NCBI GenBank assembly: GCA_947177515.1 | Contig: CAMWUU010000137.1 | Span: forward strand, 1 to 8,319 | Length of the DNA stretch: 8,319 nt | Source: an uncultured Lachnospiraceae bacterium | GTDB taxonomy: Bacteria > Bacillota > Clostridia > Lachnospirales > Lachnospiraceae | Direction: 5' to 3' | Shown: positions 1-5,055 of the stretch, in pieces | Layout of the letters: every line of letters begins with the position of its first letter | Position numbering within the stretch: the stretch's first letter is position 1 | The notes under the pieces: model-generated | Told to the model about the DNA's origin: nothing | Seen by the model: only the letters and a program-made list of their open reading frames with translations | Database searches by the model: none | Position numbers and translations under genes: made by a program

Positions 1-60
1 CCTTTCCGGTACCATCCGGACACATACTGTTTAAAGTTCCGTATGTGTCCTCCTGTTACC
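1..60. repeat. Hairpin-containing direct repeat, copy 1 (at window edge)
   Basis: This 60-bp unit is nearly identical to 105-164 (59 of 60 positions; the difference is t56 versus c160), giving a period of 104 bp. It contains a perfect 10-bp inverted repeat, GGACACATAC at 18-27 and GTATGTGTCC at 41-50, around a 13-nt loop. There is no T-tract next to the stem on either strand, so it is not a typical terminator. The unit starts at the first base of the window and may be truncated or belong to a longer array. Confidence 0.85.
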
Positions 61-69
61 GCCCTCCTA

Positions 70-110
70 GAAAGGATTTCCTGTCCGCACAGCTCCCAGA
101 AAATCCTTTC
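70..110. repeat. Second inverted repeat linking the two repeat copies
   Basis: GAAAGGATTT (70-79) is the perfect reverse complement of AAATCCTTTC (101-110), with a 21-nt loop that can form a small inner CTGT/ACAG stem on the minus strand. The right arm runs into the start of repeat copy 2. The 1-164 block would therefore fold as an alternating series of two hairpin types. No function is known to me. Confidence 0.6.
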
Positions 111-164
111 CGGTACCATCCGGACACATACTGTTTAAAGTTCCGTATGTGTCCTCCTGCTACC
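105..164. repeat. Hairpin-containing direct repeat, copy 2
   Basis: This is the second copy of the 60-bp unit, with the same perfect 10-bp stem at 122-131 and 145-154. It ends 17 bp beyond the stop codon of the nicotinamidase-like gene, so on the minus strand it is the first element in that gene's 3' region. It could be a transcript-stabilising 3' hairpin, part of a dispersed intergenic repeat family, or the start of a structured RNA. Sequence similarity between the copies stops sharply at 164. Confidence 0.85.
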
Positions 165-181
165 ACTCTTTTTTCCCTCTT

Positions 182-706
182 TTACACTATATGGATCTGG
201 CAGCTTCTCATTGTTTCAAGTGCTGCCTCATGTTTTTGCGGGGTTACGCCGGCGCAGCAGGATGCATCGACCTGTATGGGCAGTTCCGGAAGAAATGCTT
301 TTAGCAGCAGGGCATTGGATACCACACAGATATCCGTACACACACCGATCAGTTCTATGGAAGCAATTTCTTGCTGTTCTTCTGCAAGTTCTTTTGCCAG
401 TGCAATACTGCCAAATGTCCCCTTCTTAAAAATCCGCGCCCTCTTTTTCTTACAAAGCACACCAAGCGGCTCCTCAAGCTCAAAGCCCGGTGTCCCTTCC
501 ACACAATGTACTACCGGAAGCTTCTGCCCTTCCTGCGTGTTTAAATAATCCTCCCCATGTGTATCCATTGTAAAAATAATCTCACCATCATATTTTTCCA
601 CTTTATTTGCCACCCGGGGTAAAATCTCCTGCGCCTGCCCGCTCCCTAGAACACCTGTTACAAAATCCTTCTGCATATCCACAACAATTAAAATATTTTT
701 TTTCAT
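182..706 (-). CDS. Nicotinamidase-like cysteine hydrolase (isochorismatase fold)
   Basis: A complete 174-residue protein of the isochorismatase-like superfamily, and within it closest to nicotinamidases, which hydrolyse nicotinamide to nicotinate and ammonia in NAD salvage. The visible catalytic residues are D10 (VVDMQKDF), a lysine at 94/95 (IFKKGTF) and the nucleophile C127 (GVCTDICVVSNALL). D48 and H50 (TMDTHGEDY) and H67 (LPVVHCVEGTPGFEL) match the metal ligands of PncA, which favours nicotinamidase over isochorismatase. The length is slightly short for the family. It is cytosolic, with no signal peptide. The start follows a purine-rich AAGGTGAGG. It lies 39 bp downstream of the Nudix gene with no promoter seen between, so the two are probably co-transcribed. 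Substrate identity is inferred from motifs; another small amide is possible. Confidence 0.82.
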   Translation of the reverse strand: MKKNILIVVDMQKDFVTGVLGSGQAQEILPRVANKVEKYDGEIIFTMDTHGEDYLNTQEGQKLPVVHCVEGTPGFELEEPLGVLCKKKRARIFKKGTFGSIALAKELAEEQQEIASIELIGVCTDICVVSNALLLKAFLPELPIQVDASCCAGVTPQKHEAALETMRSCQIHIV

Positions 707-721
707 TTTCGCCTCACCTTT

Positions 722-737
722 TGCCGCATGGGCGGCA
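722..737 (-). other. Intercistronic hairpin between Nudix and hydrolase genes
   Basis: TGCCGC (722-727) and GCGGCA (732-737) form a 6-bp GC-rich stem with a 4-nt loop in the 39-bp gap. On the minus strand, the direction of the genes, it is followed by AAAAGG and then the ribosome binding site, so it should not terminate but may tune translation or processing. Only on the plus strand does a T-rich run follow it. Confidence 0.5.
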
Positions 738-745
738 TTTTTATT

Positions 746-1717
746 TTATTTGCCCGACTCTGAATCCTTTTTCTTTTTCCCCGCACCAACCCCATACATA
801 TTTCCGTTTTTAATCCCTGCCCCGACATCGTCATAATCCTTGCGGTCCGGATCCGGCACACCATCCCTGCGGTACCCATAAAGTGCCACCTTTGTACCGT
901 TGCCCGCCAATACCCGCTCCTTCGTTTCCACCATTTTTCCAGGCTTGATATAACGGGTCGTTATATTCCTTGTAAAATTTGAGGCTGGGTATGGCACACC
1001 GGAAATCGCCTCATACGCCACGCGCAGGTCAGCCATAGTAAAATTCTCCCGGTTTTCTAATAACTCAAAGGCAATATCTGTATAATTTAGTTTACCTCGG
1101 ATACGGTTTACACCTTCATGTATGATCCTCGCATGGTCAAAGGCCAGTTCATTTTCCGCAAACATAATCACCCAGTCTTCATTAATAAAGACAAAAGAAC
1201 CGTCCGGGCGCTGCTTAATCTGGAACAGACATGCCTCCTTCGCATCATCTTTCCCGCGACATCGCCCTGGCAGGCTGTCTTTTGGTGCCAGCCCAAGATA
1301 AGCTACCGAAATCACACGCATCCTTGGGTCGCGCCCCACATCGCCAAAGGTGGCAAGCTGTTCCATATAGATATCCTTTAAACCGGTTTCCTCAAAAAGT
1401 TCCCGCCGTGCCGCCTCATCAAGGCTCTCCTCCATATCCACAAAACCACCTGGTAGCGCCCAACACCCTTTAAACGGATGATTGCCCCGCTGGATCAAAA
1501 GAAGCGAAAGTTCCCCGCGTTCTGAAAGCGTAAATACCAGGATGTCCGCTGTGACCGATGGGCGCTCATAGTCCCCCGGCCTGTAATTTTTCAGAAATTC
1601 CTCTTCGCTTATGTCACCTGAAACCTCCCCCCTGATAACACCTGGATATTCCTGCTGCCGTCCGGCTATCCCTTCCATCTGTTTTTTGTGATCCACCATT
1701 TTTTGATCCTTCTGCAT
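746..1717 (-). CDS. Nudix hydrolase with C-terminal winged-helix domain (NrtR/ADP-ribose pyrophosphatase type)
   Basis: A 323-residue cytosolic protein with an N-terminal Nudix domain (about 55-190) and a C-terminal region (about 195-285) that looks like the winged-helix domain of NrtR-type proteins (FTMADLRVAYEAISG, then NFTRNITTRYI). The Nudix box at 91-113 is complete: G, five residues, E, seven residues, then REL-F-EE-T-G-L, so hydrolysis of a nucleoside diphosphate derivative such as ADP-ribose is plausible. NrtR repressors often carry a degenerate box and bind ADP-ribose as effector; here catalysis and DNA binding could coexist. The tail (about 300-323) is Gly/Lys-rich and probably disordered. 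I chose the ATG at 1717 rather than the upstream GTG at 1726 because GGAAGGAG lies 8 nt before it. It is the first gene of a probable operon with the nicotinamidase-like gene. Regulator status is inferred. Confidence 0.85.
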   Translation of the reverse strand: MQKDQKMVDHKKQMEGIAGRQQEYPGVIRGEVSGDISEEEFLKNYRPGDYERPSVTADILVFTLSERGELSLLLIQRGNHPFKGCWALPGGFVDMEESLDEAARRELFEETGLKDIYMEQLATFGDVGRDPRMRVISVAYLGLAPKDSLPGRCRGKDDAKEACLFQIKQRPDGSFVFINEDWVIMFAENELAFDHARIIHEGVNRIRGKLNYTDIAFELLENRENFTMADLRVAYEAISGVPYPASNFTRNITTRYIKPGKMVETKERVLAGNGTKVALYGYRRDGVPDPDRKDYDDVGAGIKNGNMYGVGAGKKKKDSESGK

Positions 1718-1725
1718 GAAACCCA

Positions 1726-1733
1726 CTCCTTCC
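1726..1733 (-). promoter_or_regulatory. Ribosome binding site that decides the Nudix start
   Basis: GGAAGGAG on the minus strand, 8 nt from the ATG at 1717. It overlaps the in-frame GTG at 1726-1724, so initiation at that GTG is very unlikely. Confidence 0.8.
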
Positions 1734-1766
1734 TGTTTCCCCGTCGGCCTTTTACAATTATCATTT

Positions 1767-1783
1767 GAATAATTATATGATTC
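1767..1783. promoter_or_regulatory. Candidate operator 1, downstream of the Nudix promoter
   Basis: GAATAATTATATGATTC is an imperfect palindrome with 12 of 17 positions symmetrical (GAAT-n-AT-nnn-AT-n-ATTC). It lies about 10-26 bp downstream of the predicted transcription start. It shares GAATAAT-N6-ATTC with 1851-1867. It could be an autoregulatory site for the Nudix/winged-helix protein, or a Fur/PerR-type site; neither is shown by the sequence. Confidence 0.35.
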
Positions 1784-1799
1784 TCAATTGATTATGGTT

Positions 1800-1828
1800 A
1801 TTATAATCGTTTGATTATATTATGTCAA
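1800..1828 (-). promoter_or_regulatory. Consensus sigma-A promoter of the Nudix-hydrolase operon
   Basis: On the minus strand TTGACA (1828-1823) and TATAAT (1805-1800) both match the consensus perfectly with an optimal 17-bp spacer. The predicted start is near 1793, giving a 5' leader of about 76 nt. So strong a core promoter next to palindromes suggests control by a repressor. Confidence 0.85.
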
Positions 1829-1850
1829 GAATCTTTTCAAAAAACTTAAA

Positions 1851-1867
1851 GAATAATAGCTATATTC
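1851..1867. promoter_or_regulatory. Candidate operator 2, upstream of the Nudix promoter
   Basis: GAATAATAGCTATATTC is centred on the palindrome ATAGCTAT, with GAAT and ATTC arms offset by one base. It lies 22-39 bp upstream of the -35 hexamer. Its centre is 84 bp from the centre of the related site at 1767-1783, equal to eight helical turns at 10.5 bp per turn. Confidence 0.35.
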
Positions 1868-1890
1868 TATTACGGACAATACAACACAAT

Positions 1891-1953
1891 AAAAAAGGTA
1901 TATGGAAAACAGGCTCTTCATTTTTGCACTGACTGCACCGTTTCCCATACACC
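1891..1953 (-). terminator. Rho-independent terminator of the DUF362 gene
   Basis: On the minus strand GGTGTATGGGAAAC (1953-1940) pairs with GTTTTCCATATACC (1910-1897): 14 bp including two G-U pairs. A run of six T (1896-1891) follows. The 29-nt loop can itself fold (TGCA/TGCA). It starts 12 nt after the stop codon of the DUF362 gene and isolates it from the Nudix operon. Confidence 0.85.
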
Positions 1954-1964
1954 AAAAAATAATA

Positions 1965-3116
1965 CTATATTCTTACCATCTCATATTGATCCGTCCCCAG
2001 ACCGATTTTCACCGCATGTGAAATGCAGGATTTCCATTCGGCATCCGGATGTACCATATGGAAATGGTCATGCTTCCCACATCCGCCATCCTGCCCGCTT
2101 TCCTCCTCCATAAGCAAAGCATGTTTTGCAAGCTGCTCGCCTAGTTCACTCTCCCTTATTGGCTCCGCTAGGTTGCACAAATCAGCACAAGCCTTATCAA
2201 GCGCTACCGGGTCAAAGGACGCTAACATACCGATATCCGCAATAATCGGGATATCATTCTCCGAATGGCAGTCACAGTTTGGCGACACATCACAAATCAG
2301 GGAAATATGGAAACAAGGCCGGTCTTTACACACTGCAAGGCTGTACTCCGCCATCTTGTAATTGAGTACTGCAACCGAATCCGCAAAATCCGCCAAAATC
2401 GCATCTTTCGGGCATACTGCCAGGCACCGGCCACAACCAACACATTTCTTATGGTCAATCATTGCCTTGCCATTCTCAATTACCGGCGCACCGTGCGCAC
2501 AGATCCGGCGGCATGCGCCACAGCCGACACAGAGGGCTTTATCAGCACTCGGCTTCCCCTCGCAATGCTGTTCCATCTTTCCCGCACGTGAGCCGCATCC
2601 CATACCAATGTTTTTGATTGCTCCTCCAAAACCCGCCATCTCATGTCCTTTAAAATGGGAAAGCGAAATAAATATATCCGCATCCATAATCGCATGTCCG
2701 ATCTTTGCTTCCTTCACATATTCCCCATCTATCGGCACAATAGTTTCGTCCGTGCCTTTCAATCCATCCGCTATAATAACATGGCAGCCGGTCTGAAGCG
2801 GGGAAAAACCATTTAAGTAGGCGGTATCCATATGGTCGAGTGCGTTTTTGCGGCTGCCGACATAGAGTGTATTGCAATCTGTAAGGAATGGCCTGCCGCC
2901 AAGTTCTTTTACATAATCCGCTACCACTTTTGCATAATTTGGGCGCAGGAAAGCCAGGTTGCCATACTCGCCGAAATGAAGCTTGATTGCCGTATATTTT
3001 TCCGCAAAATCGATTGTTTCAAACCCTGCTGTCTTCATAAGGCGGCGAAGTTTTTTAAGCAGGTTCTCCTGTTCATTCGTCTTGAAGGTGGTAAAAAATA
3101 CTTTTGATTTTTCCAT
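1965..3116 (-). CDS. DUF362 protein with two [4Fe-4S] ferredoxin motifs
   Basis: A complete 383-residue protein. The first ~185 residues resemble the DUF362 domain (IKLHFGEYGN, SLSHFKGHEMAGFGGAIKN, GMGCGSRAGK). A bacterial-ferredoxin segment follows with two clusters, C196-C199-C202-C206 and C225-C228-C231-C235 (CxxCxxCxxxC), which should bind two [4Fe-4S] centres. In the first cluster alanine replaces the usual proline after the last Cys. A further Cys group (263, 268, 275, 281, 283) and the C-terminal tail GGCGKHDHFHMVH could bind another metal. There is no signal peptide or membrane segment, so it is cytosolic. The family is widespread in anaerobes, and I know of no settled physiological role; electron transfer or metal handling is inference. 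AGGAGG lies 8 nt before the ATG. It has its own promoter and terminator, so it is probably monocistronic. Confidence 0.88.
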   Translation of the reverse strand: MEKSKVFFTTFKTNEQENLLKKLRRLMKTAGFETIDFAEKYTAIKLHFGEYGNLAFLRPNYAKVVADYVKELGGRPFLTDCNTLYVGSRKNALDHMDTAYLNGFSPLQTGCHVIIADGLKGTDETIVPIDGEYVKEAKIGHAIMDADIFISLSHFKGHEMAGFGGAIKNIGMGCGSRAGKMEQHCEGKPSADKALCVGCGACRRICAHGAPVIENGKAMIDHKKCVGCGRCLAVCPKDAILADFADSVAVLNYKMAEYSLAVCKDRPCFHISLICDVSPNCDCHSENDIPIIADIGMLASFDPVALDKACADLCNLAEPIRESELGEQLAKHALLMEEESGQDGGCGKHDHFHMVHPDAEWKSCISHAVKIGLGTDQYEMVRI

Positions 3117-3147
3117 GGGTCATACCTCCTGCGTTGATATTTTATCC

Positions 3148-3161
3148 CTTATTATAATAAG
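3148..3161. promoter_or_regulatory. Perfect 14-bp palindrome at the DUF362 transcription start
   Basis: CTTATTATAATAAG is a perfect palindrome. It is nested in a wider inverted repeat (CCCTTA 3146-3151 and TAAGGG 3164-3169). It covers roughly +3 to +16 relative to the predicted start, a position where a repressor would block transcription. AT-rich palindromes of this kind recall Fur/PerR-family sites, but the match is not specific. It also contains a second TATAAT (3156-3151). Confidence 0.4.
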
Positions 3162-3170
3162 TGTAAGGGT

Positions 3171-3199
3171 ATTATAACAGGGGAAAAGAGGCACGTCCA
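3171..3199 (-). promoter_or_regulatory. Promoter of the DUF362 gene (extended -10)
   Basis: On the minus strand TGTTATAAT gives an extended -10 with TATAAT at 3176-3171. TGGACG (3199-3194, 4 of 6 matches) lies 17 bp upstream as -35. The predicted start is near 3164, about 48 nt before the ATG. Confidence 0.65.
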
Positions 3200-3284
3200 T
3201 GTAGAATCTGATACAAAATCCCCACTCCCCCAATGGCCAAGAATCATTACGGCATCCCCCTGTTTTTGGAAAAATCTGTCCTTC

Positions 3285-4811
3285 CTACGCCATTCCCTTA
3301 CAGGAAAGTACCATCTTTCGGTCATCCATATGGTGTTTTACCCCGCAGATTTCCTGGTAGTCCTCATGTCCCTTCCCGGCAATAATAATGACATCCCCTT
3401 CCTGCGCGTTTTTTATACAATATTGTATTGCCTCCATACGATCCGGAATCGCAATATACGCCCCGTCCGCCTTTTTTACGCCGGTAATAATGTCCTCAAT
3501 AATATCTTCCGGTTTCTCGTAACGAGGGTTATCCGTTGTTACAACTGTGAGGTCGGCATAGCGGGAGGAAATCTCCCCCATCTCAAACCTGCGGTCGCGG
3601 GAGCGGTTCCCGCCGCATCCAAACAGGCAGACTAAACGTTTTGGATGATATTCCCGTATGGTGGTCAACAGGCTTTTTAAACTCATCGCATTGTGTGCGT
3701 AATCTACCATAACCGTAAATTTATCCGATATCGGCACGGGTTCAACCCGTCCACGCACTTTTGCACCAAGCAATGCCTCCTTAATCACCCCTGGCGCAAT
3801 TCCAAGTTCCAGGCAAATCGCCGCCGCAGTCATCGAGTTGTAAACCGTAAATTTCCCCGGGATGTTAACCTGTATGTCAAACTCTGCCTCCCCGGCCAGA
3901 TGGTAGGCAACCGCCAGGTCACCTTTTCCAGTATGCAAATGGATATTTTCGGCGCGCAGTGCATAATCCGAAACCGGTTGGCCATCCTTTTGATCCGCTA
4001 TCCCAAATTTCTTTAATGGACAGGCAGATCCTTTCAGCACAGTTTTCCAATGCGCATCATCCGCATTAACCAATGCCAATCTGCACTGGCTAAAAAGCCG
4101 CCCCTTGCAAGCCATGTATTCTTCAAAACTCGCATGTTCCCCCGGTCCGATATGGTCGGGTTCGATATTGGTCAGTACCGCATAATCAAATATTACGCCT
4201 TCCACGCGGTACTGCATCAGCCCCTGCGAGGAAACTTCCATTACCACACAGGTACATCCCGCCTTTACCATCCGGTCAAAGTACTGATACAACAGATAGG
4301 AAATCGGCGTGGTATTGTCCGAAGCAATGTGCTCTTGCCCGATTAAAGTTTCAATGGTTCCAATCAGCCCCGCCTTTATCCCCGCATGCATCAGGACAGA
4401 ATAAACCATGTAGGCTGCCGTTGTCTTCCCCTTGGTACCAGTGATCCCTATGGTAGTAAGCCTTTTTTCCGGATGCCCGAAATATGCGGCGGAAAGCAGG
4501 GCAAGTGCCCTGCGTGTTTCCTCCACATAGACCACCGTAACTGTCTGGCACTCCTTCCCATCCTCCTTTAAAGCAGCCTCCTCTAAAAAAGCCTTTGTTT
4601 TTTCCTCGTTCTTCACAACCAGGGCCACCGCCCCAGCGTTTACTGCATCTTTAAGGTAGTCGTGCCCGTCGCTTCGCACCCCCGCGATTGCCACATAAAC
4701 CGAACCAGGCACCACCTTCCTGGAATCATAGATAATATCGGTTATCTCCCTGCTGGTATCCCCCGATACCAACCTAGTTTCCACTTCGTTTAACAAGGCC
4801 TGTAATATCAT
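3285..4811 (-). CDS. murE: Divergent MurE-type UDP-MurNAc-tripeptide synthetase (probable meso-DAP ligase)
   Basis: A 508-residue cytosolic Mur ligase with all three domains: UDP-substrate N-domain (YDSRKVVPGSVYVAIAG, ~28-44), ATP-binding centre (ITGTKGKTT, 123-131; K236 in EYMACKGRLF as the expected carbamylated lysine) and C-terminal domain. DNPR at 427-430 and GKGHEDYQ at 479-486 match meso-diaminopimelate-specific MurE enzymes, which add the third stem-peptide residue in peptidoglycan synthesis. It is divergent: TGTKGKTT replaces TGTNGKTT, DYAHNAMSL replaces DYAHTPDAL, and DHIGPGEH replaces the usual DHLDxH region. It is not beside other mur genes, so it may be a second MurE paralogue. 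The open frame reaches back to 4925, but that extension runs through the terminator at 4852-4886. The ATG at 4811 gives the normal N-terminus, though its ribosome binding site (GAGGTG, 10 nt away) is weak. Confidence 0.85.
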   Translation of the reverse strand: MILQALLNEVETRLVSGDTSREITDIIYDSRKVVPGSVYVAIAGVRSDGHDYLKDAVNAGAVALVVKNEEKTKAFLEEAALKEDGKECQTVTVVYVEETRRALALLSAAYFGHPEKRLTTIGITGTKGKTTAAYMVYSVLMHAGIKAGLIGTIETLIGQEHIASDNTTPISYLLYQYFDRMVKAGCTCVVMEVSSQGLMQYRVEGVIFDYAVLTNIEPDHIGPGEHASFEEYMACKGRLFSQCRLALVNADDAHWKTVLKGSACPLKKFGIADQKDGQPVSDYALRAENIHLHTGKGDLAVAYHLAGEAEFDIQVNIPGKFTVYNSMTAAAICLELGIAPGVIKEALLGAKVRGRVEPVPISDKFTVMVDYAHNAMSLKSLLTTIREYHPKRLVCLFGCGGNRSRDRRFEMGEISSRYADLTVVTTDNPRYEKPEDIIEDIITGVKKADGAYIAIPDRMEAIQYCIKNAQEGDVIIIAGKGHEDYQEICGVKHHMDDRKMVLSCKGMA

Positions 4812-4833
4812 ACGCCAACAACACCTCATTTCT

Positions 4834-4839
4834 ATTATA
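4834..4839 (-). promoter_or_regulatory. Possible -10 element of the murE-type gene
   Basis: A perfect TATAAT lies between the upstream terminator and the ATG at 4811. No good -35 is seen: the expected position falls in the terminator stem and T-run. If used, the leader would be only about 16 nt. Confidence 0.35.
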
Positions 4840-4851
4840 ATAATCCATGCC

Positions 4852-4886
4852 AAAAAACTCGTGGGCAAAACTTCCCACGAGTTTTT
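4852..4886. terminator. Bidirectional rho-independent terminator after glgA
   Basis: ACTCGTGGG (4857-4865) pairs with CCCACGAGT (4874-4882) around an 8-nt loop. The stem extends to 13 bp through flanking A and T runs (4853-4865 with 4874-4886). On the minus strand the stem is followed by TTTTTT, so it should end the glgA transcript about 170 nt after the glgA stop codon. It also works by symmetry on the plus strand. Confidence 0.9.
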
Positions 4887-5055
4887 CTTTTCCAGCGGAC
4901 AGCACCCGCCCCTGGAATTTTCCATTCCACGGACAACCGTGCAGCCTTTATGTAGCGATCCCGGGGCGCTATATATCTCCCCGGTTTCTTGTTAGTCCTA
5001 CACAGCTCGTTTTTCATTACCCCAATTCGGTAAAGGTTCCACTGTGCTGCCCCTG
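4887..5055 (-). other. Non-coding 3' region of glgA with weak hairpins
   Basis: No convincing gene is seen between the glgA stop codon and its terminator. Two inverted repeats are visible: CCGGGG/CCCCGG around a 12-nt loop near 4960-4985, and TGGAAT/ATTCCA around a 5-nt loop near 4915-4930. A 60-codon open frame starts at 5017 but runs through the terminator. Confidence 0.5.

Noticed and set aside
1..164. CRISPR array
   Set aside because: Only two units are seen, the 60-bp repeat is too long, and there are no further spacers or cas genes in the window.
45..548. 167-codon open frame on the plus strand opposite the nicotinamidase-like gene
   Set aside because: It is antisense to a gene with clear catalytic motifs, has no domain of its own, and is explained by the codon bias of the real gene.
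722..745. Plus-strand terminator formed by TGCCGC/GCGGCA followed by a T-rich run
   Set aside because: No plus-strand gene ends there; in the direction of the real genes the stem is not followed by T residues.
1718..1726. Upstream GTG start at 1726 for the Nudix gene (326 residues)
   Set aside because: The GTG overlaps the GGAAGGAG ribosome binding site, which is correctly spaced for the ATG at 1717.
4812..4925. Longer N-terminus of the murE-type gene starting at 4925
   Set aside because: The extension runs through the rho-independent terminator at 4852-4886 and has no Mur ligase similarity; the family N-terminus begins at the ATG at 4811.
4835..5017. 60-codon open frame on the minus strand after glgA
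   Set aside because: It spans the whole terminator hairpin and resembles no family; it is most likely non-coding.
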